Assembly: GCA_024196135.1 (NCBI GenBank)
Contig: JAMQCK010000011.1
Coordinates: forward strand, 62,001 to 126,000
DNA: 64,000 nucleotides
Origin: Pleurotus ostreatus/Saccharomyces cerevisiae fusant
Taxonomy: Eukaryota > Opisthokonta
Direction: 5' to 3'
A program made the position numbers and the translations under genes. The notes beneath the pieces were generated by a model. The model was not told where the DNA came from and made no database searches. It was given only the letters and a program-made list of their open reading frames with translations. Positions within the stretch are counted from its first letter, which is position 1, and each line of letters begins with the position of its first letter. Shown here in pieces: positions 1 to 11,598 of the stretch.

Positions 1-3000
1 GGGTGTCGCTGAGGTCGAGGCCCGTCTTATGGGGGTACCTTCCGGGGGCTTTCCCTCATTTTGTTTCACTTTTTGGACATTATATCAAGCGACTCACAAA
101 TACATCTTCTGCATTACAAGCACGCAGGATACGTACATCTTCGAGGCCTTTCACCGGAGGGCGAAGAAAGCAAGAGGCGATGCTTCTCCTCACCCTCACC
201 TGTCCGATGTTCTTCGATAACGCAGCGGCGGTGCCGTCGCGCCTCGTCGATGACAGTCAATCGACTCACCGTCAATACTGCTGCTGCTGACCGCACGGCC
301 TCTAATCGAATTCCAAGAATGCCTCCATGACGGGTTCCCTCAATTACGCTCCTGGCGACGCCGCGGGACCAAAAGTATACGTGGCAGTTGTTCCTCGAGG
401 CGAGATGCCCTCGCTCTTTCGTTGCATTGGTCGGCTTTCTCGTCGGACTAGCCAGCTGCGCAACGCTCGACGCTCTCGCCTACCATTCAGCGCAGACAGC
501 CAGCCGCGGTCGAGGGCGGAAGGCCTTGCGCCACAATCATCCTCCGCCCCCGGAGGCGTCCAGTCCTACTCCGCTCCCGCCCGTTCGTTGGCCCATCCCG
601 CAACCCGCATGTGCAGGAAGACACGCGTCCTCCCGCGCCGTTCTAATTGGCTCCGTTCGCCTTCGTGTTGGCGAGAACTGCGAAAATTGGTCGCGGAGGA
701 GAGGAAGGACGTCGCGGATCTTTCAGTTGATGTTTTGCACGTCCAGGGACTTTTTTGCGGATGTTTGCGCCTCCGAGTCGGCTGTCCACGTTCGTATGTT
801 CGCTTGTCTTCGTGTGTTGAGGGGAGTGGTATTACTCCGTCCCCATATTTGCGAAGTTTGATCCTTTTCCTATTTTCTTCCTCGACCTCGCGAGTTAGTC
901 GTCTACCGTTTTTCCTCTCGAGAATCATTCTCCACATCGTGTCGCATATGTAAAGAAAATACGATATTCTACGCCTTGCTCAAAGACCTCAGCCTGTGAG
1001 GACAGCCGTCGACTAGGTCCCCCTCATGTCGCATTCTTCACGCGGGCGCGGACAAAGCAAGCCTCCGGAGTCGATGCGGTGAAGGCAGGGGGCGTGGCGA
1101 CGGAAGAGGATTTGCGTCCGTGGCACCGACATCGTGATTATCTGATCCTGCGGCTAGCAGGCATCAAATACCTGCCAGCACCGAATGGAAGCCCTGCTGC
1201 TGATTCCTGCCACTCCTCAAAGACTCAGCGAATCCGCGGCGATCTATACTCCGAGACCATGAATGTTTACCGGGGGCTCATTATCTATGCTGTGGCCTTC
1301 TCCCTAGCCGTGGTATTCTCCCCAGCTTTGGTCCTCTAGTACCACGCCGGGATAGGAGGCTTGCGCGCCTCGAGGCAGGAGGGCGTACCTCGAGGCGGGT
1401 GGACTGTGACAAGCCGTGACATGAAGATGCCATCAAGTCGAACATGTCACGTGAGGAATACCTCCGCCTTCATGACCCTTTCCGGAAGTATCTCTTTTCT
1501 GGGGGATTTGCGGTAAGCCAAAAGCGACAGACGCGTCTCGAGTATCGACATAGTCCCGAGCTTTTACACAGCTGTTCGCCGCAATTTGCTTGCTGAAGGT
1601 TTGTAACTCGAAGCGCAGCTCAGCTCTCCAGACGCTGGTCCCTCCAACACTGGCAAAGATACCGAACTCGCCGAAAATACAGCCTCTTCAGGGCTTTTGG
1701 CTAGCGAAACACGCGTCCGACTCAGCGACACAGGCGATCGACTCAGCGAAATTGACCGTTGTACTAGCCAAACACCGCTGCTTGCCCTGGCCCATGCACC
1801 CTCCCATCGCCCGATGCATTATGATACATCGGGCGCTGCGTGCGTCCGATATATTCTGTATGCATGAGACGCATTTTGCCTTTCTCCGATGTTTCCTTAT
1901 CCACGCCTCATCTTCCCATCGTCCTGGGAATGGCGCGAGCCCAGATCAGCGGATGGAATAGAAAAGGGACGAACTCCGTGTTGTCCTCGGGATACGTAGT
2001 GGGTGCGTGTGTCCTGTTCCCGCTCCTCAACTTAGTGGACGGTAGGGTCGTGTTGGGATTGTATAGGGAGGTCAAGGGATTGTATAAGGTGGGGAAGTGC
2101 CGTGTACATACGAGACGGCGTAGGCATATGCTCAGGACGTCGTCAAGTAGGCTGGACTGTATTCGAGGCTTGGAGGCTCGACGGAGGGTCGGAGGAGGGT
2201 AACTAAATTGAACTGCGGCAGAAGCTCGCCCTCATTGGGCGCACGCACCTTCAATTTCGTTCGCGCGATTTCCGCGGTCGCTGCATCCTCCCATGTCGAC
2301 AGGTTCTTGCTGAACGTGTCAACAGCCAATTGCTAGACGTGTCGGCAGCGACTCAACGTGTCGACGGCGACTGGACGTATCAAGCTCGACCCCGTCCGAC
2401 GGAAAAGTACGCGCTTACTCACGCGTATGTGGACAGGTGCCGACCGCCGCCTTGCGTCCTCGTCGCGATCCAGCCTCGAGCTCGAGAAGCCCTGCGTATC
2501 AACCCTAAGAACGGACTCTGTAAGTAGAACAATACCACTCACCAGGGGCACGACGATCGCTACACAGACGACTACCATCCAAACCTACGAATCGGGTGGT
2601 TCCCGTCGACGGCCCTCGCGGTTGTGCGGGAACGCGGAGGATCGCCCGCCATCGACGACTGTAACGCGCGCCCTCCAGCTTGAGGGACCGTGGGTGCGCC
2701 TGAACAGGACGGGCGCTTATTCCTGCTATTAGCGCGTCCAAAGCTCCGCGCCGCGCGGAGGTCGTGTCCGCTGATGCGACCGCGGCTCTACGGATTGCGA
2801 GCAGGCTCTGCGGTCTGTGGGCAGCCTACACGCTTGCTGCTGCACGGTTCTTCGGATTTGAAGTCTTCTTGCAGACACGTCATGTCGAGCATTCATTCGT
2901 GTAAAACCTTCGGCTCATGTCGTCGACCCCCTGCGGACGCGGGGTCTGCTCCCTAGCCAGCCCTGCGGACATCTTTGTCCCCTTGACGAAAACGCCCTGC

Positions 3001-3286
3001 ACTAGTTCGACCTGGACTTTCTCATCAGCAATGCGGGAGGGGATGACGAAGGTGAAGGCGCACTACTATGATGGCCAGGTCGCAGCTAACCTTAGCGGCG
3101 CGAGCCATCCAGCGACCGACAGCACCGGGAAACCATTCTGATGACCAAGGAGGGGGCGCGGACAACGATGACCAAGCCCGAAGACAATTTCCGATGATGC
3201 GTCGACGTCGCCTGCGCTGATTGCACCGTCACCTGCTTTGTATGCATCGTTGCCTGCTTTGAACACATGTCGCAGCCCGCGCTGAA
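1..3286. other. Gene-poor stretch
   Basis: No open frame here shows fungal codon bias, domain motifs or plausible exon joins. The longest one (327-953, + strand) is arginine- and serine-rich in the way a non-coding GC-rich frame is. The stretch contains a degenerate tandem repeat near 2.3 kb and ends at a MITE. It looks like decayed intergenic or repeat-derived DNA. Confidence 0.5.
2313..2387. repeat. Degenerate short tandem repeat
   Basis: Four related 14-bp cores follow each other at 2313, 2336, 2355 and 2374 (AACGTGTCAACAGC, GACGTGTCGGCAGC, AACGTGTCGACGGC, GACGTATCAAGCTC), with spacings of 23, 19 and 19 bp. The fourth copy is the most diverged. No coding frame is supported across them. 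Confidence 0.55.
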
Positions 3287-3288
3287 TA

Positions 3289-3748
3289 CAGTCGAAACTC
3301 TCATAATGGATCAGGTCTGAGCCTGGCCGAAATTATCCATTATGAGAATTTATTCATTCCAGCGGCGTCACACATGTGTGACATGTGGCGCGCAAGCGTG
3401 ACAAGGGCCCAAATGGGGTCACGTTTGCCCTGCCGCCCATCATTTATGGCCTTGTTGTAGTCTTTGCATGATTTCTGTATAGCCATATGCATATCTCTTA
3501 TGGCTTTGCTGTCTCATATCCCTGAAATTCTATTTCCCCTCCACACAATCACTGCCTTTTGCCGCCTAACTCAGGTGGCACCCCTAGTATTTTGGTGAAT
3601 AATTGCCTCCACAGCCGATCCATTATCCATTATCAACACTTTGCCGTTTTCCCCGCATACAAAGTGGGGTGCCACCCGTTTTCGCCCAGATTTTATCCAT
3701 TATGAGATTTATTCACTGCGAGAATATCCATTACGAGAGTTTCGACTG
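3289..3748. mobile_element. Tc1/mariner-type MITE (non-autonomous DNA transposon)
   Basis: The 460-bp element is bounded by 23-bp terminal inverted repeats at 3289-3311 and 3726-3748 that differ at one base. Both begin CAGTCGAAACTCTC or its one-base variant. A TA dinucleotide flanks each end (3287-3288 and 3749-3750), as expected for the TA target duplication of the Tc1/mariner/pogo superfamily. The interior is AT-rich compared with its surroundings and has no transposase frame. A subterminal motif TATCCATTATGAGA occurs near both ends in the same orientation (about 3334 and 3696). The near-identical ends suggest fairly recent mobilisation by a transposase encoded elsewhere. The assignment rests on end structure and TSD, not on a library match. 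Confidence 0.85.
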
Positions 3749-3750
3749 TA

Positions 3751-5202
3751 CCCCGACGTCGGTAGCCACTGCTGAATAAGGATCGGCATATGCGCAGAAA
3801 GCAGGCCACCCAAGGCGCGCCGCTGCGCTGATTCAACGACCGTGCGAGGGACGGGAGAAGATCGCGACGACATACGGGGAGCGGTGGTGGGGTGATGCGG
3901 TCTTGACATGAGGGCGGGGGGCGTGATTGGGTTCCGTGGGCTCCATTCAGTAGGCCGGCGTCGTGGGAGGTGAACCGTTGCGGTTGTTGTCGAACCATTG
4001 TGGATGGGTGGTGAACCACCGTGCAGGGGAGGTGAGCCTGAGGTGAACCACCTAAGTACGGGATGCCGTCCTTGGGCTGATGCCGATGCGGTCGCGTGCG
4101 TAATCTTGATACGGGTGGCTACGTTAGGGAGGGCACGCGCCTGGAGGCCATTCACGTCGAAGGCAGGGGATCGACGTACGGTTTTCCGGCTTGTACTTGG
4201 GGTGGATCGCGATACGCACTGTATCAATAGGACGGTGATGAACGGGAGACGAGCGACGTAAGTTTGGACGCTTGCTATCCTTGGTCTTCATGTCTAGGAT
4301 GAGCTGGACTTGTTGTGCGCAAAGGATCCGGAGGATGAACATCCGATGTTTCTCTCACCAGAGGTACTAGGTTCTGTCGCCTGCGCTATGTGTATCACCG
4401 TATGCGAGCCCCTATAAACAGATCGCTACGCACTTTGTGTAGTCGCAACTGCTGAGCCGTTTTCGCCTATAGTGCCCCCGACACTAGCGATGATGGAAGC
4501 TGCTGGCAGTGCCGTACGCAACGACTGTCAATGCCTTGCCCAACAGATGTCAGTAGTTTGCCCAACGGATGTCAGTACATGTACGACGACGGTCAGCTGC
4601 CTGCGCAGCGGCGGCTATAGCTCGGCTAGTTATCCTTGACGAAACCCGCGCAGAGTTTCTCGTAGGTAGGGAGTGCGATGCGCACAAATCGGTGTTGTTG
4701 ATGGACCGATGCTAGCGCGGGCGACGTCCCGTCACTTCGTGATGGGCGGATTGGTGATTGGCGGATTGATAGACGGGAACTTCGAAGTCGATGATGGTTT
4801 ATGACCTCTTCATCACCGACACTGCCCACGACATGCGTGAAAGGAGCGGCTGAGGGGGAAAAGGTGGTTGAAAGCGAAGCTGCGTTGTACAAGGGAGGTC
4901 AAAGGTGGTAATCCTCAAGACGTATAGCATCAAACCTGACAGGGAGTGATGGTTTCTTTGGGAGGTATATGAGCGACAGCAAGGGTGGGTGAGGATAATT
5001 GAGGCTCACCCGAAATTAATATCAAACGTCCGCAGGTGGAAGACGGGGCACCTCGATGAGGCGAAAAAATGGAAGTATCACCAAGAGCAAGCTGGCCTAC
5101 CAAGAGCACCGGTATTCCTAGCGGGCGGCGCAGTATTTACACATTGTACATTCATTATTGAACTTAGTGATACAGCGTTATGTTGTTCGACGATGTAAGC
5201 GA
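3751..5202. other. Gene-poor stretch downstream of the MITE
   Basis: No convincing gene. It includes three copies of a GGTGAACC core around 3966-4050 and a two-copy 22-bp direct repeat at 4536-4578. The open frames on both strands look non-coding. Confidence 0.45.
4536..4578. repeat. Two-copy 22-bp direct repeat
   Basis: TTGCCCAACAGATGTCAGTA at 4536 recurs at 4558 with one substitution (ACGG for ACAG). The copies are head to tail with a 22-bp period, and there is a weaker related segment just upstream. Confidence 0.6.
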
Positions 5203-5861
5203 TCAAGCGGCCTCGAGCTCGGCGATGTACTTCTTCGACTGCTCGTCGCCAGCGCGCTCGAGGATCTAGAGACGTACGCGCATGAGTAAGGTCATGGACA
5301 GACATATGAAGGGAGATGCGGGAGGTCAGTCGTGCAATTTGAGGAGCGACAATTCAAGGGCAGTGAATAGAGATGAGGGGCAAGAGTACGACATTGGGTA
5401 TATGTGGCTTGAGGCTGGAAACTCCGAACGCACCTCGATGAGCTTCTTGACGTACTTGTCCCATGCGTCCTCCTTCGACGTGCCCTTGACCTCAGTCCAC
5501 GCGTCCCTGCATCAGACTTGAGCCTCGAAGGTCACATAGGTATGCTTGACTGTCGGCTCACCACTTGGCCTTGCCAGTGAAGTCAAGCATGCCCGGGCGC
5601 GTCGTCGTGTTGTCTCCGACCTTGGCTGAAATACACGTCCGCCGGTCAGCCCTGTGAAGTACTACGTTCTCAGTCGCGCCCACTCACCCTGCTTGAAGTA
5701 CTTGTAGAACTGCATATATGCTATGAGGTCAGCGATCCCGTTGCCATCCAAACGCGCACGCCACGTACGTAGAGCTGGTCGTCCTGGGTGGGCTTGATGG
5801 GGCCCTCCTTAGGGAGCGAGCCGATGATCTCGACAGCCTTGTTGAACTTGGATTCGGACAT
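5203..5861 (-). CDS. Acyl-CoA-binding protein (ACBP)
   Basis: A small cytosolic carrier that binds long-chain acyl-CoA thioesters and supplies lipid synthesis and oxidation. Five exons join in frame: 5861-5769, 5709-5688, 5625-5562, 5506-5434 and 5265-5203, giving 104 residues, a little longer than the usual 86-92. Family motifs appear in order: KPTQDDQLYFYKYFKQ (helix 2, with the conserved Tyr and Lys that contact CoA), then VGDNTTTRPGMLDFTGKAKW and the DAWTEVKGTSKEDA segment. The start at 5861 gives MSESKFNKAVEIIG, a normal ACBP N-terminus. It is divergently arranged with the PH-domain gene across 720 bp. The identification is firm, though the splice sites are read by eye. Confidence 0.93.
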
Positions 5862-6581
5862 GGTGGTTGGGAGCAAGGAGGATGAGCTTGACGCGGACAG
5901 GCGACGCGATCTGGAGATGTAGCAGGAAGCGTGTGATTGATGGCGATTGGATCAGCGTGGGAAGTACACGCCATTTCGGGAAACAAAGAGGTTGAACTTT
6001 GCCCTGCAGTAGGTCGGGAAAGGCCTGGCGGAGGGTAAAGTGAAGGTTGGAGCCTCCTGAGATAGGGGAAGTCGAAGGAAATGAAAATACAAGAGACGAG
6101 CCCTTGATTTCTGCAACTCTGGCTTGAGGACTGTCCCTGTCAGTCCTAGAAGCGAAGCCCTGAGGCTTGAACAGATGTTCGACCTCAAAAACCAAGCAGT
6201 GGTCTTTCTAGGTTGGATTGCACCGAGTCTAGTGCTGCCCTCGGAGAAGAGTGGGCCTGACTGGCTGCGGACTGGCAGAAGACGCCAAGATAGCTCCTCG
6301 CGCTCAACCTCGTGTTGACGGTCATAATTTGGCGGATGCACCTGACCCCGTCAGCCAGAGCGCCACCACATGTGCCACCGTTCCCTGTGGGCTAGCAACT
6401 TCACTTGAGGACGACATGCCCTCGGCCCCAACAGCCCTCCAGAGCGGCCGCATCGCGGACGAGACTGAGGTTCGGAGGCGTCTGTTTGCTCATGTGGCGC
6501 ACGGACCTTGATCACGTGCAGCGTGGCGCCTTCTCGCCATCGACTGCGCCGACCACAACGACGACGAGCACCGCACCCGGC
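5862..6581. promoter_or_regulatory. Divergent intergenic region, ACBP / PH-domain gene
   Basis: The 720 bp separate two divergent starts, so both promoters must lie here. I see no clear TATA box and no coding signal. An open frame runs in from 6405 ahead of the PH gene start but looks non-coding. Confidence 0.4.
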
Positions 6582-8258
6582 ATGTCGACCGCCACCGCCG
6601 CCTCCTCTATCCCCGCGGCCCCGCCGTCCCCGCAAGAAATCCAACGCAAACTCTCCGTTCATTCCGTCGCAAAGTCGAAGGTACGCTCGCCCGCCCGCGC
6701 GCCCCTCGGGGGTTTCGCTCACCGCGCGGCAGTCGCAGACAGGCGTTTCGCCCCAGCCGCCGGCGCAGCAGCTGCAACAGCCGCCCCAGCCCCAGCCCGC
6801 CGCCGTCCCCGCGCCATCGCCATCGCCCGCGCCGCTGTCCGTGTCCGGCACGGAGAGCGACTCGGACTCGTTCCTCTCGCCCGACGTGTACGCGCCGGCC
6901 GGCAGTCAGTTCGTCCCGCAGCAGCCTCTCTCAGCCATCGCGGAGCGGCGCTCGATTGGTGGTGAAGACTCGGAGGACGAAGACGATGCGGAAGGCGCAG
7001 GTGGATGGCGCACTGCTAGCGAGGCCTCCGTTCCGCGCGGGCCGCTCGGTGAGGGAACCACGATCCTGAAGGCTGGTTACCTCTGGAAGAAGGGCGAACG
7101 CAGAAAGGTGCGTGAGGTGTGCTCAGCGTGTACGTGCGTGTGCTGATGTCCGTCAGACGTGGAAGAAACGTTGGTTCGTCCTTCGCCCCGCGCATATCGC
7201 ATACTACAAGAGCTCGGCCGAGTACCAGCTCCTGCGCCTCCTGGAGCTCGGCGACGTGCACTCGTGCACGAAGGTGTCCCTGAAGCGTCATGAGAACACG
7301 TTCGGCCTCGTATCTCCCGTGCGCACGTATTATCTCCAGGCCGCCACTTCCAAGGAAGTTGATGAGTGGGTCGCCGCCGTCGAGGACGCTCGCAAGGCCT
7401 TGGTTCACAGTGGCGAACTCGGCGCAGCTACACCTCCCATCGCAATCCCTGGAGCCACCGCTCCGCGTCCAGTGCCAGTGACACCGAGCCCACCCTTCCA
7501 CCAGCCTGCCATGACTTCATCCGACTCTGAGGACGCAAGCCCCCGTCGCACATATTCCATGTCATCGCAGACCCCACCGACGCTCTCGACGTCGCCTGGC
7601 AAGGCAAGCGGAGGAACGGCGTCAGGCGCAAAGGAAGCGGGGAAGACGATCTTGTCAGGATACCTGATGAAGTGTACATCGAAGCGCCGCGCGTGGCGCA
7701 AGCGCTGGTTCGTGCTCACTCCGGAGAAGCTCGTCTATACGGGGAGCCATATGGTGCGCCCCGCCCTTCTTTCATTATCTCTATCACTCCCTAACAGCTT
7801 CTCCGCAGGACTCCAAGCCCCACCGCCAGTTCCCCTTCACCGAGATCCTGGATGCCCTCGAGTTCGACATGCCGCCGAAGCACAAGGACCCGGCGCACGC
7901 TACGTCACCCCCGCCGCAGGAGGTCGTGCCAGAGGAGTCCGCGGACGCGTACACGTTCAAGATCGTCACGACGAGACGGACGCTGCTGCTCTGCGCGCCG
8001 ACGGAGGAGGACGAGATCAAGTGGCTCGGGGCGATCCGTGCGCTCATCGCGCGGCGGACGGAGAGTGGGGTGGTTCCTGGACGGACGGCGAAGGGCGCGG
8101 AGGGTGCGCCCTCCGCTGCCCAGCCCGTTGGGGTGGCAGCAGGGACACCTGGAACCAGCAGCGGGATGCGGGGCAAGATCCGGCGCCTTAGCCAGAGCGG
8201 GTCGGGGGCGCCACTGCCTGCTGGGGAGGACGCGGCGGCGAAGGAGAAGCAGTCCTGA
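6582..8258 (+). CDS. Protein with two PH domains (Opy1-like)
   Basis: Probably a phosphoinositide-binding adaptor at the plasma membrane. Exons 6582-6680, 6733-7107, 7157-7753 and 7809-8258 are all joined in phase 0 and give 506 residues. Residues 1-145 are low-complexity Pro/Gln/Ser with an acidic patch. The first PH domain begins near residue 146 (AGYLWKKG, then TWKKRWFVLRP) and ends in the typical Trp helix (VDEWVAAVEDA). A Ser/Pro linker follows. The second PH domain runs from about residue 310 (SGYLMKCTSKR, WRKRWFVLTPEKL) to DEIKWLGAIRAL, with an insertion between its strands. The C-tail is basic and Gly/Ser-rich. The two-PH layout resembles yeast Opy1, but orthology is inferred from architecture alone. 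The start is chosen as the first ATG giving a plausible N-terminus; an in-frame ATG at 6405 is possible. Confidence 0.85.
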
Positions 8259-8680
8259 GAGTTCGTCTCGAGAAGCGATTCTGGATTTCGTCTCGAGCCG
8301 TCCTAAGAGCCCCGTCTCGTCGCCTCTTCTCTTCTATGATCTCCCTTCCCCGCTCCCCCCACCTATCCGGCGGCCTTACACACCGGCTGTCTCGCGTACC
8401 TTGGCCTTCGCTCGTTAAAATGACGCTACGTACCCTTATTACCGTGCATCTACTACTCGCTATCTGTTATGCCTTTGTTTTGGCTCTAATTCTGCGTTCA
8501 ATAATCCAAGTGTAACATCTTCGCCTTCTAGCAGGAGCTTGGTCACCTGTGCGTCCTGCTTCACGCACCTGGTCAGCTCGAGCCTGGGACGTGGGATGTT
8601 CGAGCCAAGTTCAACTTATACGTTGTCGTTGTCGTCAGCAGTAGAGGAGCAGTGAAGTGGGAGATCTGACGCCGGAATGC

Positions 8681-8965
8681 TTAGGCGCCGGTGTGATGCC
8701 GGTCCGTGTATCTATAGTGTGTACGCGTCGGGGGAGGGATAGCTGAAGCATAGAAGGATGCCTATCTGAAGAAGGCCTTTCGAAGTGGTCCGACACAGCG
8801 CAGCGGTCGTTTTCTCGAGCGACGGGGTTAGGTCAGCAGGAGGGATGGGCCGGCGCTAAAGAGGCCGCGCGGGTACTCGGTCGGCCGGCGCCTAATGCGG
8901 TGATCAAATATTCCGAAAACACGCACGAGGCGGGGTCGCGCCTCGTGTATCGCGTTAGGCGCCGG
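8681..8965. promoter_or_regulatory. Cluster of TTAGGCGCCGG motifs
   Basis: The 11-mer TTAGGCGCCGG occurs exactly at 8681-8691 (+), 8885-8895 (-) and 8955-8965 (+). A one-base-deleted copy lies at about 8848-8857 (-). All lie 235-520 bp upstream of the Zn2Cys6 start. Two copies face each other and form the outer arms of an inverted repeat. A binding site for a dimeric or CGG-recognising regulator, possibly the adjacent gene's own product, is an inference. Confidence 0.6.
8887..8963. repeat. Nested inverted repeat
   Basis: The outer arms at 8887-8899 and 8951-8963 match at 12 of 13 positions (GGCGCCTAATGCG against the reverse complement of CGCGTTAGGCGCC). Inside them a perfect 9-bp stem (CACGAGGCG, 8924-8932, with 8939-8947) encloses a 6-nt loop. 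It could form a cruciform or an RNA hairpin. Confidence 0.7.
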
Positions 8966-9200
8966 GGGCGTCGAGCAGGGCCACCGTGGGCACTGCCCTG
9001 TATGACGACGGAGACCAGGGAGGGGGAGGAGGGGGTCACGCCGAGACCGCGGAGGCGCCGTTGATGGGGTTAGTTGGTGTTGTTTGCGCGCTTCTCAAGT
9101 TCCTTGCTTTATACCATCACCGTTGCCGCTCGTCCTTAGCATGAAAGCGCCCCTCTGATAGCCCTCATCGCCGCTCATCGAGACCGCCGTCCCCCTCAAG

Positions 9201-11390
9201 ATGCCGCCCGCAGCGAAGCAGAAGCGCGCCGCCGCAGACCGCGCCAAGGGCGCCTCGCGCGCGAAGAGCGGCTGCTATACGTGTCGCATCCGCCGGAAGG
9301 TCTGCCACCGCCTTCAGCGCGAACGTTAGCTGATCATGAGCAGAAATGCGACGAGGAGCTCGACACCGACGGCGCGTGCAAGACCTGCTCGCGCCTCCGC
9401 CTCCAATGCCTCGGTTTTGGCACTAAGCGCCCAGACTATCTCCGCGTCAGTAGCGCCCGTTTCCTTTTCCGCGATCCCCACCGCTGACTCACCGAAGGAT
9501 AACGACAAAGTGAACGAGATGCGGGACAAGATCAAGCTCCATCTCGCGACGAACGGCATGATCAAGGGCCATGCTGGCGCCAGCAGCCGCGCCATGGACG
9601 ATCGCCCCGTCTGCATGCTCCACGAATCCCCCAACTCGGAATTTACCCCCTCCCCCGAAAGCTCGCCCCAATCACCTGCATACTCCCTCAACGACGACGA
9701 CGGCTTCTCAGGCGGCGAGTACACGCTTGGTCTGCACCGCCACGCGCTATCGAGCGTCCGCGACGACAAGTATCCCATGCCCAACCTTAGTGCGCTTTTC
9801 CTTTCCCAGCATTACCGGTCTTGCCTAATCCGTCTCCCAGCACAACGACAATCATCCACCTCCGCCCCGCCTACCTCTTCCTTGGACGATCCGCCAACAA
9901 GCTCTTCGGCGCTTCTGGCGCCCTCACCCACTCCTGTAGAATGTAAGAAGTCGTAAATATATTGTAATGTCAACTCAACACCGTGTACGCCAGTGCCGCA
10001 AACCTTCGGGCCAGACGCACTACCACAATATGTGAGCACCTTTGGCCAGTTGTACAACATGAACTTCTCTGGGTGGGGAGAGGAGTACCTCGCCGATCCC
10101 ACCGCCTTCACGGAGATGGGCTTCGGCGCGTACATGCCTCAGATGACCATACCCGTTGCTCCCAGCCTCGGCAACGACGAGTTCATCTACAAGTACTGCA
10201 GCCGGCTGGCCAAGGCGCAGTTCCTCCTCGCGGACGAGTCGAAGTTTGCGGACATCCTCTTTAGCCCCATGCAGGGCTCCGAGCTGCTCAAGAATGCGGC
10301 CAGGCTACTCTCGATGGTCGACGACAGTCGCACGCGGGACCCGACACGCCGCGCGCTCTCGCTCACGGACGTCAAGCTGCACCACGATGCGCTGTGGCGC
10401 GAGGCGAGCGAAAACGACGGCGGGGAGCTGATGCTCTGGAATCGAAAGACACCGGAGGAGATTGCCACCGCTGCCATCATAACCGTCTCTGCGTACTTGT
10501 TCGACGGCGGGCGAGGCCGCTGGAATCAGTGGCTCACCGTCGCGTGCAAGTGGGCGCACGACGCGTTGCACTCGGACTCGGCGCAGACCCCGCCAGCGCT
10601 GGCGCTCATTACATGCAGCGAGCGCAAGCGCTTCCTCATCAAGACAGCGATGTGGTTCGACGTTCTGGCGTCGGTGACGACACGAAAGTCCCCAATCTTT
10701 CTCGACACGTTCCGCGAGCTGTTCGGCCCATCCGAGAGCGGGGTAACAGAGCTCAACATGGAGGAGACGCACTCCGACCCCCACCTATCCATGCTGGACA
10801 TCATGGGCTGCGAGAACAGCGTCGTATGGGCGCTCTCGGAGACGACCTGCCTCGCGGAGTGGAAGGCGAAGGCGGAGCGCGCGGGCCAGCTGTCGAACAA
10901 GGACCTCGTCGCGCGCGCCAACGCCATCGAGAGCGTCCTCGCGAAGCCGCGCGCGGCGCCCGCGTACGGCCTGTCCTTCACCGACAACACCGTCAAGCAC
11001 GACCGCCAGCTCACGGCGGACATCTTCCACGCCGCCGCGCGCCTGTACCTGCACATCGTCGTGTCCGGTGCGCACCCGCGCGTGCCGGACATCCGGCACG
11101 CGGTGGGCGCGACGATCGAGGCGCTGCGGCGCGTGCACGACGTGGCCTCGGGCCCGAATATCGTGCGCAACACCGTGTTCGCGTCGTTCATCGCGGGCGC
11201 GCTGGCGGATGGAGAGCAGGCTCGGTCGCAGGTGCGGGCGATCCTCGAGCTGGGCGCGGGCGGGGCGGGTAACTGTCGCGCCATCATGGACCTGCTGCAG
11301 AGGATATGGACGGAGGCTGCGGTGTCGTCGCCTTCGAATCCCGTGCCGTGGAGGGAACGCCTCTCGGAGGAGAGGATGCTTCTTGTGTGA
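9201..11390 (+). CDS. Zn2Cys6 transcription factor with Fungal_trans_2 domain
   Basis: A nuclear DNA-binding regulator whose target pathway is unknown. Exons 9201-9299, 9344-9445, 9498-9789, 9841-9942 and 9994-11390 give 663 residues. The binuclear cluster spans the first intron: CYTCRIRRKKC then DGACKTCSRLRLQC, that is CX2CX6C-X8-CX2CX6C, with basic residues just N-terminal to it. A Ser/Pro-rich linker holds PSPESSPQSP. The long last exon is an alpha-helical region of about 460 residues (for example YKYCSRLAKAQFLLADE, MWFDVLASVTTRKSPIF, FHAAARLYLHIVVSG) typical of the Fungal_trans_2 family. The fourth intron (9943-9993) splits a codon; the encoded residue depends on the chosen acceptor. The promoter carries repeated TTAGGCGCCGG motifs, and the 3' region carries three UGUANAUA sites. 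Confidence 0.88.
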
Positions 11391-11547
11391 GGAGAGGTGC
11401 TGTGTGACCCCACCCAAGGGTTCAGGGGACTGGTAGGCGAACACTGACGAAGGGAAAGTGAGGCGATCCTGCCACTTTTTGGAAGTATACCACGGGCGCT
11501 GGCAGGACCCGTAAACTGAAGCTGCGGCTCTGGATCTAAGCTCCTTC

Positions 11548-11598
11548 TGTAAATACTGAAAGCGACGGCTGTAAATACCGAAGCGATATCTGTACATA
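11548..11598 (+). promoter_or_regulatory. Three UGUANAUA (Pumilio-type) sites in a 3' region
   Basis: TGTAAATA at 11548 and 11570 and TGTACATA at 11591 are spaced 22 and 21 nt apart, 158-208 nt after the transcription-factor stop codon. UGUANAUA is the core recognised by PUF-family RNA-binding proteins. The first two lie in a short direct repeat (CTGTAAATAC). AU-rich polyadenylation efficiency elements are an alternative reading. Confidence 0.5.

Larger units (their letters stand above)
8259..9200. other. Intergenic region upstream of the Zn2Cys6 gene
   Basis: This holds the 3' region of the PH-domain gene and the promoter of the transcription-factor gene. No ORF is supported. From 8681 it contains the repeated TTAGGCGCCGG motif and a nested inverted repeat, entered separately. 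Confidence 0.6.

Noticed and set aside
327..953. 208-codon plus-strand frame near the window start
   Set aside because: Composition is Arg/Ser-rich with no codon bias, motif or exon partner.
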